DNA of 7,701 bases from Prevotella sp. UBA3288. Lineage in GTDB: Bacteria > Bacteroidota > Bacteroidia > Bacteroidales > Bacteroidaceae. The notes beneath the pieces were generated by a model, which was not told where the DNA came from, made no database searches, and saw only the letters and a list, made by a program, of their open reading frames with translations. Shown here in pieces: positions 1-6,781 of the stretch (the first letter of the stretch is position 1; every line of letters begins with the position of its first letter). The position numbers and the translations under genes were made by a program. The stretch covers positions 1 to 7,701 of the forward strand of contig DETM01000057.1 of the NCBI GenBank assembly GCA_002361655.1. Reading direction: 5' to 3'.

Positions 1-122
1 GTATAGATTCAAACAACCATTTCACCTCAGACGTTAAGGCTTTACTCGCAAAATACCCGATGGCTGATGTTCGCGCTATGGGGTTCACGGCGAATTGGAA
101 GGCAGAGCCGTTGTGGAAATAA
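1..122 (+). CDS. Abi family protein, C-terminal fragment (partial at window edge)
   Basis: The frame with codons starting at base 3 is open from the window edge to a TAA at 120-122 and encodes 39 residues. It ends in the motif M-G-F-T-A-N-W-K-A-E-P-L-W-K, preceded by a helix-like stretch with L-L-A-K-Y-P. A short helix, then a Tyr-Pro, then Gly-Phe-x-x-Asn-Trp and a terminal Pro-Leu-Trp is how I remember Abi_2/AbiD/AbiF-type proteins ending. Members of that family are associated with abortive phage infection, often as stand-alone defence genes, and some resemble HEPN-type RNases. The catalytic part would lie outside the window, so activity cannot be judged. A hairpin terminator follows 28 bases after the stop. 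The identification rests on a short tail and could be wrong, but the reading frame and the stop-terminator arrangement support a real gene end. Confidence 0.65.
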   Translation, partial: IDSNNHFTSDVKALLAKYPMADVRAMGFTANWKAEPLWK

Positions 123-150
123 CTGGTGAATTGAGATAATAAAGACGCAG

Positions 151-194
151 AAAGGCGAATGTTTTCAAAGTTGTTACAAAACATTCGCTTTTTT
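151..194 (+). terminator. Rho-independent terminator after the Abi-like gene
   Basis: There is an 11-bp perfect inverted repeat, GCGAATGTTTT at 155-165 and AAAACATTCGC at 178-188, with a 12-base loop. Six T residues follow at 189-194. The AAAG at 151-154 can pair with the first four T residues, which lengthens the stem. It lies 28 bases past the stop of the Abi-like gene and reads in the same direction, so it should end that transcript and insulate pepT. Confidence 0.8.
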
Positions 195-201
195 GACAGT
201 G

Positions 202-233
202 CAAAGATACATAAAAAAGTGGAAACGGCCAAA
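202..233 (-). promoter_or_regulatory. Leftward Bacteroidetes-type promoter
   Basis: On the - strand, TATCTTTG (202-209) matches the -7 consensus TAnnTTTG exactly. TTTG (230-233) lies 20 bases upstream and matches the -33 element. Transcription would begin near base 195 and run leftwards, antisense to the terminator hairpin and then to the end of the Abi-like gene. I found no - strand reading frame to serve in 1-195. It could drive a small RNA, be a relic of a lost divergent gene, or be a chance match. Confidence 0.5.
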
Positions 234-246
234 GAAATTTAAAAAA

Positions 247-262
247 AATGATGGCAATCATT
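247..262. repeat. Palindrome upstream of pepT
   Basis: AATGAT (247-252) and ATCATT (257-262) are perfect inverted arms around a 4-base centre. The right arm touches the presumed -33 element of the pepT promoter, which is a position where a repressor or activator could bind. The arms are AT-rich and short, so chance is a real alternative. Confidence 0.3.
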
Positions 263-292
263 CGCTATTGTCCAAAATATTGAGTAACTTTG
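261..292 (+). promoter_or_regulatory. Promoter of pepT
   Basis: TAACTTTG at 285-292 is an exact match to the Bacteroidetes -7 element TAnnTTTG. A weaker -33 element, TTCG (261-264, three of four bases of TTTG), lies 20 bases upstream, the same spacing as the leftward promoter at 202-233. Transcription would start near base 299 and leave an AT-rich leader of about 37 bases without a Shine-Dalgarno sequence before the ATG at 336. It is the only candidate I see for the pepT-antiporter unit. Confidence 0.65.
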
Positions 293-335
293 CAGGACAA
301 TTACGAACACTAAAAACAAAGCATTAAGATTCGAT

Positions 336-1571
336 ATGGACATTATTGAGAGATTTCTGAACTACACAAAGTATGACACGCAGTCGTCGGAAGAGAGCGA
401 GAGCGTGCCCAGCACACCGAAACAGTTGGTCTTTGCGCGCTATCTGAAAGATGAACTGGAGCGCGAGGGCCTGGACGACGTCGAGATGGACGACAAGGGC
501 TACGTCTACGCCACGTTGCCGTCGAACATCAAGGGCGAGGCCCCTGTTGTCGGTTTCATCTCACACTACGACACGAGTCCCGACTGCTCGGGGGCCGACA
601 TCAAGCCGCGCATCGTCAGGCAGTACGACGGCGGCGAGGTGGTGCTCTCCGACGAGGATCAGATAGTGATGAGTCCGCAGCGTTTTCCGGAGTTGCTGCA
701 GCATGTGGGCGAAGACCTGATCGTGACCGACGGCCACACGCTGCTGGGTGCCGACGACAAGGCGGGCATCGCTGAAATAGTGCAGGCGATGGTCTACCTG
801 AAAGGCCACAAGGAGATCAAGCACGGCAAGATACGCGTGGCCTTCAATCCCGACGAGGAAATCGGCATGGGTGCCCATCACTTTGACGTGGAGAAATTCG
901 GCTGCGACTGGGCCTACACGATGGACGGGGGCGACGTGGGTGAACTGGAGTTTGAGAACTTCAACGCCGCCTCGGCCAAGATTACCATCAAGGGTGTAAG
1001 CGTACACCCGGGCTATGCCAAGGACAAACTGGTGAACGCATCGCTGCTGGCTGCCGAATTCATCGCGATGCTGCCTGCCGACGAACGGCCGGAGACCACC
1101 GAGGGCTATCAGGGCTTCTTCCACCTGACAGGTCTGCAGTCGCAGACGGAGCAGGCCCGTCTGTCGTACATCATCCGTGACCACGACCGCGAGCGCTTCG
1201 AGGCTCGCAAGCGTCTGATCATACTGTTGGCAGAGAAGATGAACGCGAAATATTCTGAGCGTGGCTGTAGCGTGGTATGCGAGGTGAAAGACCAGTACTA
1301 CAACATGAAGGAGAAGATAGACCCGCAAATGCACGTCATCGACCTGGTGCTGCGGGCCATGCAGGAGTGCGGCGTGGCTCCGAAAGTGAAGCCTATCCGC
1401 GGCGGCACTGACGGTGCCCAATTGTCGTTCCGCGGCCTACCCTGCCCTAACATCTTTGCCGGCGGCATCAATTTCCACGGCCCCTACGAGTTTGTCAGCA
1501 TACAGACGATGGAGAAGGCTATGCAGGTGGTGGTGAAGATCTGCGAACTGACGGCCGCATATAATAAATAG
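336..1571 (+). CDS. pepT: Peptidase T (tripeptide aminopeptidase)
   Basis: PepT is a cytoplasmic zinc metallopeptidase of family M20B that removes the N-terminal residue of tripeptides, the last stage of peptide breakdown. The 411-residue length is normal for the family. The metal-binding set is complete and in the expected places: H77 and D79 in S-H-Y-D-T, the bridging D140 in L-L-G-A-D-D-K-A-G, the catalytic base E174 with E175 in [10 protein letters not shown]197 in T-M-D-G-G-D, and H381 in N-F-H-G-P-Y-E-F. The R-G-G-T-D-G-A motif (355-361) is also typical. The dimerisation (lid) domain should lie at about 210-320. The ATG at 336 gives the standard PepT N-terminus, and a promoter lies about 44 bases upstream. 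The antiporter gene begins 21 bases after its stop, so the two are probably co-transcribed. The enzyme should be active. Confidence 0.97.
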   Translation: MDIIERFLNYTKYDTQSSEESESVPSTPKQLVFARYLKDELEREGLDDVEMDDKGYVYATLPSNIKGEAPVVGFISHYDTSPDCSGADIKPRIVRQYDGGEVVLSDEDQIVMSPQRFPELLQHVGEDLIVTDGHTLLGADDKAGIAEIVQAMVYLKGHKEIKHGKIRVAFNPDEEIGMGAHHFDVEKFGCDWAYTMDGGDVGELEFENFNAASAKITIKGVSVHPGYAKDKLVNASLLAAEFIAMLPADERPETTEGYQGFFHLTGLQSQTEQARLSYIIRDHDRERFEARKRLIILLAEKMNAKYSERGCSVVCEVKDQYYNMKEKIDPQMHVIDLVLRAMQECGVAPKVKPIRGGTDGAQLSFRGLPCPNIFAGGINFHGPYEFVSIQTMEKAMQVVVKICELTAAYNK

Positions 1572-1594
1572 CACTACAATAATAGCACGACAAT
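1567..1594. repeat. 14-bp tandem duplication across the pepT/antiporter junction
   Basis: AATAGCACTACAAT (1567-1580) is followed directly by AATAGCACGACAAT (1581-1594), 13 of 14 bases identical. The first copy contains the TAG stop of pepT, and the second ends inside the ATG of the antiporter gene. Without the second copy the gap between stop and start would be 7 bases instead of 21. Confidence 0.85.
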
Positions 1595-3842
1595 GGCAGA
1601 ACTACCTACCCTGATACAAGACCTTGCGCTGATACTGGTCGTTGCAGGCATCGTGACCCTCGTATTCAAGCGGCTGAAGCAGCCGCTGGTGCTGGGCTAT
1701 ATAGTAGCCGGATTCCTGGTGTCGCCCCACATGCCCTATACCGCCTCTGTGGTCGACATGGCCAATATCCACCTATGGGCCGACATCGGCGTAATGTTCC
1801 TGCTGTTCTCACTAGGTCTGGACTTCTCGTTCAAGAAAATCGTAAAGATGGGTGCATCGCCCATCATCTCGGTGGTGTGCATCATCTTCGCCATGTCGCT
1901 GCTGGGCGTCATCGTAGGCAATGCCTTCGGCTGGTCGCAGATGGACTGCATCTTCCTGGGCGGTATGCTGGCCATGAGCAGTACCACTATCATATATAAG
2001 GCCTTCGACGACCTGGGGCTGCGCCAGCAGCAGTTTGCCGGGCTGGTGATGAGCGTGCTGATACTGGAGGACATTCTGGCCATTGTGATGATGGTGATGC
2101 TGTCGGCCATTGCCAGCGGCAGCAATCCCGACGGCGGCCAGATGCTGGAGTCGATACTGAGCATCGTGTTCTTCCTGGTGCTCTGGCTGGTGGTAGGCAT
2201 CTTTGCCATTCCGCTGTTTCTGCGCTCGGTGCGCAAGCAGATCAACAACGAGGTGCTGCTCATCGTGTCGCTGGGTCTGTGCTGTGCGATGGCCGTCTTC
2301 TCGACGAAGGTCGGATTCTCGTCGGCCTTCGGTGCCTTCATCATGGGCAGCATACTGGCCGAGACCGTCGAGGCCGAGCGCATCGAGAAACTCGTTGACC
2401 CGGTGAAGAACCTGTTCGGCGCCATCTTCTTCGTCTCGGTGGGTATGCTCGTCGACCCGCAGATACTGGTCGACTATGCCCTGCCCATCTTCATACTGGT
2501 GATGACGATCATCGTGGGACAGGCCATTTTCGGCTCCATCTCGTTTATGCTCGGCGGCGAGAGCCTGAAGTCGGCCATGCGCTGCGGGTTCTCGATGGCG
2601 CAGATCGGCGAGTTCTCGTTCATCATCGCCTCGCTGGGCCTGTCGCTGGGTGTCATCGGCGATTTCCTCTACCCGGTGGTCGTGGCCGTCTCGGTGATCA
2701 CTACCTTTCTGACGCCGTACATGATTCGCCTGGCCACGCCGGCCTACAACCTGCTGGAGGCCCATCTGCCCAGTCAGGTCATCAAGACGCTGAACCAACT
2801 GTCGGTGAGCCGTCCTAACACGGCGCAGAAGAGCAAGTGGAAGAGTCTGCTGCTGCAAATGGCACTGAACGTCATCGTCTACTCGATACTGGCCTCGGCC
2901 ACCATCGCCATCATGTTTATGTTTTTCCACCCGTTCGTCGTCGACATGCTGGGCCAGACGTGGTACAGCAATGCCATCACCGGCGTGACCACGGTGATGC
3001 TCATTGCCCCCTTCCTGCGCGCCATGGTGATGAAGAAGAACCGCAGCCCGGAGTTCCGGGCGCTGTGGGCAGAGAGCAACCGCAACCGTCTGCCGCTGCT
3101 GTTCACGATTCTGGTGCGCTTCGTCATTGCCCTGAGTTTCGTGTTCACCGTGTGCAGCCATCTGCTGCACTTCGGCACGTCGCTGCTGCTCACCGTGGGC
3201 GTGGTGGTGCTGGTGGCCATCATCCTGTCGCGAGGCATCAAGAAGCGCAGCATACTGCTCGAGCGTCTGTTTGTGAACAACCTGCGTTCGCGCGAGATTG
3301 AAGCCGAGGTGCACGGCAAGAAACGTCCGCTGTACGAAGGCAAACTGCTCGACCGCGACATTCACATTGCCGACTTCGACATTCCCCAGGACTCGATGTG
3401 GGTGGGCAAGACGCTGAAAGAACTGAATCTGGGCCACCAGTATGGTGTGCATGTGAGCAGCATACTGCGCGGCAGCCAGCGGCTGAACATTCCCGACGGC
3501 GACTCGCGCCTCTATCCGCTGGACCGCATCGAGGTGATCGGCAGCGACCAGCAACTGGCCATCTTCGGCCAGGCCATCCAGCAACAGGTGGTCAACACTG
3601 ACGACATCGAACGACGCGAAATGAAACTGCGCCAATTCATCATCACCGAAAGCAGCCCCTTCGTGGGTAAGACGCTGAAAGAGAGCGGCATCCGCAGCGA
3701 GTACGGCTGTATGGTCGTCGGTCTGGAGGAAGGCAAGGAGAACCTGTCGCGCATCGCTCCGGACCGCCGTTTCCAAGTAAACGATATTATCTGGATTGTG
3801 GGCGAGGAGCAGGACATCAGCCATCTGCTGAGGGCCCGGTAA
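1593..3842 (+). CDS. CPA2-family cation:proton antiporter with tandem RCK_C domains
   Basis: This 749-residue inner-membrane protein has three parts. Residues about 5-380 form the Na+/H+ exchanger domain of the CPA2 (KefB/KefC-like) family, with the hallmarks L-F-S-L-G-L-D-F-S (71-79), M-S-S-T-T-I-I-Y-K-A (128-137), an acidic pair E159-D160 in L-I-L-E-D-I-L-A-I, and F-F-V-S-V-G-M-L-V-D-P (279-289). Residues about 418-548 add further hydrophobic segments (about 420-450, 460-480 and 500-548). Residues about 590-660 and 680-749 are two TrkA-C/RCK_C ligand-binding domains, each opening with V-G-K-T-L-K-E. There is no Rossmann (TrkA-N) domain, unlike E. coli KefB/KefC. The protein probably exchanges K+ or Na+ for H+ under control of a ligand bound by the RCK_C pair. 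The ion and ligand cannot be read from the sequence, so I give no symbol. The ATG at 1593 puts the first membrane segment at the right place. It probably shares the pepT transcript. Confidence 0.93.
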   Translation: MAELPTLIQDLALILVVAGIVTLVFKRLKQPLVLGYIVAGFLVSPHMPYTASVVDMANIHLWADIGVMFLLFSLGLDFSFKKIVKMGASPIISVVCIIFAMSLLGVIVGNAFGWSQMDCIFLGGMLAMSSTTIIYKAFDDLGLRQQQFAGLVMSVLILEDILAIVMMVMLSAIASGSNPDGGQMLESILSIVFFLVLWLVVGIFAIPLFLRSVRKQINNEVLLIVSLGLCCAMAVFSTKVGFSSAFGAFIMGSILAETVEAERIEKLVDPVKNLFGAIFFVSVGMLVDPQILVDYALPIFILVMTIIVGQAIFGSISFMLGGESLKSAMRCGFSMAQIGEFSFIIASLGLSLGVIGDFLYPVVVAVSVITTFLTPYMIRLATPAYNLLEAHLPSQVIKTLNQLSVSRPNTAQKSKWKSLLLQMALNVIVYSILASATIAIMFMFFHPFVVDMLGQTWYSNAITGVTTVMLIAPFLRAMVMKKNRSPEFRALWAESNRNRLPLLFTILVRFVIALSFVFTVCSHLLHFGTSLLLTVGVVVLVAIILSRGIKKRSILLERLFVNNLRSREIEAEVHGKKRPLYEGKLLDRDIHIADFDIPQDSMWVGKTLKELNLGHQYGVHVSSILRGSQRLNIPDGDSRLYPLDRIEVIGSDQQLAIFGQAIQQQVVNTDDIERREMKLRQFIITESSPFVGKTLKESGIRSEYGCMVVGLEEGKENLSRIAPDRRFQVNDIIWIVGEEQDISHLLRAR

Positions 3843-3857
3843 GTTAACTGAAAGGGG

Positions 3858-6692
3858 TCAGTACCACTGCACGGCATTGGTGTTGCCGCTGCGCTTGTCG
3901 TACTTCAGTGCATCGGTCAGCGTGGCAGCATTGCAGCGGAACGAGAAGTTGTAACTGGTATAGGGCGACAGCGTCACCGAGCACGACATGCTGAAGCAAT
4001 GGAGGTCGCGCGAGAGCGAGGCCGTAGTCATCGAGATCTTTTTGTTCTCGAAGTCGTAGCCGCTGGAGAAATTGATGTTCCAGCCGTCGCTGATACGGAT
4101 GTTGCCACTGATGTTCAGGTTCTGTGTGAACTTATAGGGATAGCGCATCGTGTCGTAGTTGAACTTGCTGCGGTCGGTATCCTCACGCATCGAGATGCCA
4201 TAGCCAAAACTGAGCGACCAGGGCACGGAATAGGCCATGTAGCCGTCTTCGTCGACCTCGGCTTTCTCGGCGTCTTTCTTCTTGGCACCATGCTTGCCGG
4301 CCTCGAGGTCGCGGTCCATGTTCGTCTCGTTATCGTTCTCCCAGTCGTCATCGTCGGTGTGGTCGGACTTCTTGTCCTTATCGTCCTTCTTCTTCACCTT
4401 CTCGCCCTTGAGCCACTTGATGAAGTTGATGACCTTCTCGTTGTTGAGCGTATAGGAGAGGTTTTGCGACATGCCCTGGAAACGGCCTATCTTGCCTTTC
4501 TCCCAGTAGGTGGTGTTTTCGCTCAGACGCGGCGTGGCCCCCACGGAGTCGGCTTCGTAGACATAACTGGCAAACTCGGCATTGAGGTTGAACGTGTAAC
4601 TCTTGGTCAACTTCAGGCGCAGACGGGTGCGCAGGTTGCTCCACGGACGCACCTTGGCCGCCATGTTATACGACATGGAGAGTCCCAACTCGTCGATCAG
4701 ACTGATTTTCTTGACGCCTATCGAGTCGTCGTCGGTCTTGATCTTCATCTCCACATTGTTGCTCAGGTCGAAGGAGATGGAGCCCGTCTTGCCTTTCTGG
4801 GGCGTGCCGAACAGTTCGCCTTGATAGGGCGAATACTCGACCATCGTCACATTGCCCTTGGCATCGGTCTTCTGGTAGGTCTTCCAGTAGCCATAGTGGT
4901 CGGACCCGAAGTCGGGGGCATAGGTCAGGCTGACGGATGGCGTCATGACGTGGCGTATCTTTTCCACCTTGTCGCCGAAGAGGAACTTCAAGGGTTTGTA
5001 GAAACCATAGAGTTTTGTCTGTGCGCGCAGCGACAGGTTCCAGTCGTAGACATTATAGAAGCCGAAGGTGGTGTCGTTGACCTCCTTCTGTGCGGCAGTA
5101 TCCCACGACCGCATGACGCGCTTGAGATACATACGGTCGGTGAAGTTGATGCTTGGCGTGATGTTGATATATTTGAACAGAGAGAACGTGGCACTGACAG
5201 GAATGACGTGCTGCATGCCGTTGCGCCAGTCCTTGGCCAGACTCGACTTGAGCAGTTGGTCTTCCTTGGTACTGATGGAGTTGCTCAGCCGACCGGTGTA
5301 GGAGACCGAGATCTTCTCGTACCAGCGCTCTTTGCCCACCATCTTCTTACGCTTGAAAGGATAGAACGAGGTGACGTTGACCGTCAACTCCGGCAGCCGG
5401 ACCGACATCGAGGAGTCGCGCATGTTCTGCTCGATGTTCATCGATGAGTTGACTGACATGTTAAGACTCGAGAAGCGTGTACCGAAACTGACAGACGAGG
5501 TACGTGTGCTCTGCGTCAAACGCTGCGGGTTGTACATCGAGGTGAGGTTGTTGGGCTCGAAACTCGACGTGGCGAAATTGACGCTGGCCGACAGTGTGGT
5601 GTAGGGATTGGATTTCGAGTCTTGAGCGTGGTGCCACTGGATCTTGAAACTGGTACTCTTCGAATAGTCGGGCATATTCTTCTCGCCAGAGACAGAGTTC
5701 TGGTAGTTAAAATAGAACGAACCATTGTAGCGGTAGCGCTTGCGGTAGTTAGAGGCGGCGCTGATGCCCCATGAGCCCTTGGTGAATATCTCGCCCAGGA
5801 TCTTCAGGTCCATCTTGTCGCTGATGGCGAAATAGTAGCCACCGTCGCGCAGGTAGAAGCCACGGTCGGTCTCGTCGCCATAGGTAGGCATGATGAACCC
5901 GCTGGAGTAACTCTTCGTGAAGGGGAAGAAGCCATAGGGGATGGCCAGCGGCAAGGGCACGTCGCACACCACGAGATAGGCCGGTCCGAAGACGACGTCC
6001 TTGCCCGGTCGCACCTTTGCCCGCGACAGTGCGAGATAGAAGTCGGGGTGCGGCTCGTCGCACGTCGTATAGCGTCCATGCTGCAGGTAGAGTTCGCCCT
6101 CGGCGCCACGCTTCGACAGTTCGCTGGTCAGGAACCCGTCCTGCTGTTCGGTATAGACCTGCTGTATCAGACCTTTTTTCGTCTTGAAGTTGAAGGCCAT
6201 GGTGTCGCTCTCGTAGGTGTCGCTGCCCATCTGGAAGACCGGTGTGCCCTCGGGCTTGTTGGTGAGCGAGTCCTTGATGGCACCCGTGGCATGCACCAGC
6301 GAGGAGTCGAGACTCATGTAGATGCGCTCGGCCTGGAGGTCCATGTTCTGATATTTCACGTGTGAGTCGCCAAAGAGGAATGCCGTGCCCGAGCCGGCGG
6401 AATAGATGATGGAGTCTTGGGCAGAGAACTCGACGGGCGAGTCGATGCCGTTCTTCTTCTTGCGGTTGATGCTGTCCAGGGCCAGTGAGTCGTCGACGGC
6501 CTTGTTGTGCTTGTAGATAGCCAGTGTCAGCGAGTCCATGGTGGTGGTGTCGCGCTTGAGGGCCGCCCTGGCCTCCAACGAATCACCATCGGGCACTCTG
6601 TAATGACTATGCTGCAGAGGCGACGTCTGAACTCCTGCCATCACACAGAGGAAGACGGAGAGCAAAAAGAATATGACCGACTGACGTTTCAC
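3858..6692 (-). CDS. lptD: LPS assembly outer-membrane protein LptD (Bacteroidetes type)
   Basis: LptD is the outer-membrane barrel that, with the lipoprotein LptE, inserts lipopolysaccharide into the outer leaflet. This 944-residue protein starts with a signal peptide (K-R-Q, then a hydrophobic run at 6-20, cleavage probably near 20-25). An Asp-Ser-Leu-rich linker (about 30-85) follows, then an OstA-like beta-taco domain (about 88-200, with G-D-S-H-V-K-Y and L-Q-A-E-R-I-Y) and a long LptD_2-type barrel with alternating beta strands. It ends in Q-W-Y, the aromatic C-terminus expected of a BAM substrate. A strongly charged Lys/Asp/Glu-rich insert lies at about 763-815, probably a surface loop. 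The mature protein has five cysteines: 211, 243, 899, 904 and 920. I chose the GTG start (6690-6692) because the next in-frame Met (residue 18) would destroy the signal peptide and an in-frame TAA lies at 6720-6722. LptE and the other Lpt genes are not in the window. It is last in an ilvC-HD-lptD row and convergent with the antiporter gene. Confidence 0.93.
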   Translation of the reverse strand: MKRQSVIFFLLSVFLCVMAGVQTSPLQHSHYRVPDGDSLEARAALKRDTTTMDSLTLAIYKHNKAVDDSLALDSINRKKKNGIDSPVEFSAQDSIIYSAGSGTAFLFGDSHVKYQNMDLQAERIYMSLDSSLVHATGAIKDSLTNKPEGTPVFQMGSDTYESDTMAFNFKTKKGLIQQVYTEQQDGFLTSELSKRGAEGELYLQHGRYTTCDEPHPDFYLALSRAKVRPGKDVVFGPAYLVVCDVPLPLAIPYGFFPFTKSYSSGFIMPTYGDETDRGFYLRDGGYYFAISDKMDLKILGEIFTKGSWGISAASNYRKRYRYNGSFYFNYQNSVSGEKNMPDYSKSTSFKIQWHHAQDSKSNPYTTLSASVNFATSSFEPNNLTSMYNPQRLTQSTRTSSVSFGTRFSSLNMSVNSSMNIEQNMRDSSMSVRLPELTVNVTSFYPFKRKKMVGKERWYEKISVSYTGRLSNSISTKEDQLLKSSLAKDWRNGMQHVIPVSATFSLFKYINITPSINFTDRMYLKRVMRSWDTAAQKEVNDTTFGFYNVYDWNLSLRAQTKLYGFYKPLKFLFGDKVEKIRHVMTPSVSLTYAPDFGSDHYGYWKTYQKTDAKGNVTMVEYSPYQGELFGTPQKGKTGSISFDLSNNVEMKIKTDDDSIGVKKISLIDELGLSMSYNMAAKVRPWSNLRTRLRLKLTKSYTFNLNAEFASYVYEADSVGATPRLSENTTYWEKGKIGRFQGMSQNLSYTLNNEKVINFIKWLKGEKVKKKDDKDKKSDHTDDDDWENDNETNMDRDLEAGKHGAKKKDAEKAEVDEDGYMAYSVPWSLSFGYGISMREDTDRSKFNYDTMRYPYKFTQNLNISGNIRISDGWNINFSSGYDFENKKISMTTASLSRDLHCFSMSCSVTLSPYTSYNFSFRCNAATLTDALKYDKRSGNTNAVQWY
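4248..4406 (-). other. Charged low-complexity insert within LptD (residues about 763-815)
   Basis: This part of lptD encodes a stretch made mostly of Lys, Asp and Glu, with a run D-D-D-D-W and the block K-K-K-D-A-E-K. It lies between two segments with clear beta-strand alternation (S-Q-N-L-S-Y-T-L-N before and P-W-S-L-S-F-G-Y-G after). The frame is kept through it. The position between strands suggests a long loop of the barrel; whether it faces outwards is inference. Confidence 0.6.
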
Positions 6693-6696
6693 GCTG

Positions 6697-6704
6697 CAAA
6701 GGTA
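6697..6704 (-). promoter_or_regulatory. -7 promoter element for lptD
   Basis: On the - strand, TACCTTTG (6697-6704) matches TAnnTTTG exactly and continues as TTTGCA, as does the pepT box. No good -33 TTTG is visible about 20 bases upstream. Transcription would start around 6689-6692, on the GTG start codon of lptD, so the mRNA would be leaderless or nearly so. Confidence 0.5.
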
Positions 6705-6726
6705 CGAAATAATTGAGAATTACTTG

Positions 6727-6738
6727 CACCTGAAGGTG
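6727..6738. repeat. Short palindrome upstream of lptD
   Basis: CACCTGAAGGTG has perfect 5-base inverted arms (CACCT and AGGTG) around a 2-base centre. It lies 22-33 bases upstream of the lptD -7 element, where a -33 element would be expected. It could be an operator for a dimeric regulator. It is short, so the call is tentative. Confidence 0.3.
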
Positions 6739-6781
6739 AAATAAATACTAACGACGGCACTATAATTGAAAAAATTACGAT

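Noticed and set aside
248..283. Mini-ORF of 11 codons after an A-run, upstream of pepT
   Set aside because: It lies upstream of the pepT -7 box, so the pepT transcript would not include it, and it overlaps the palindrome.
561..1421. Open frame of 286 codons opposite pepT
   Set aside because: PepT has every catalytic residue in the other strand. The antisense product has no recognisable motif.
1812..3824. Long open frame (670 codons) on the - strand opposite the antiporter gene
   Set aside because: Its product is a His/Gln/Asp-rich mixture without domains. The + strand frame has clear CPA2 and RCK_C motifs. The open frame is a by-product of GC-rich codon use.
3999..5447. Long open frame (482 codons) on the + strand opposite lptD
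   Set aside because: It lies wholly inside lptD, is rich in Val/His/Leu without any recognisable domain, and has no promoter. lptD has a signal peptide, OstA-like region and barrel pattern.
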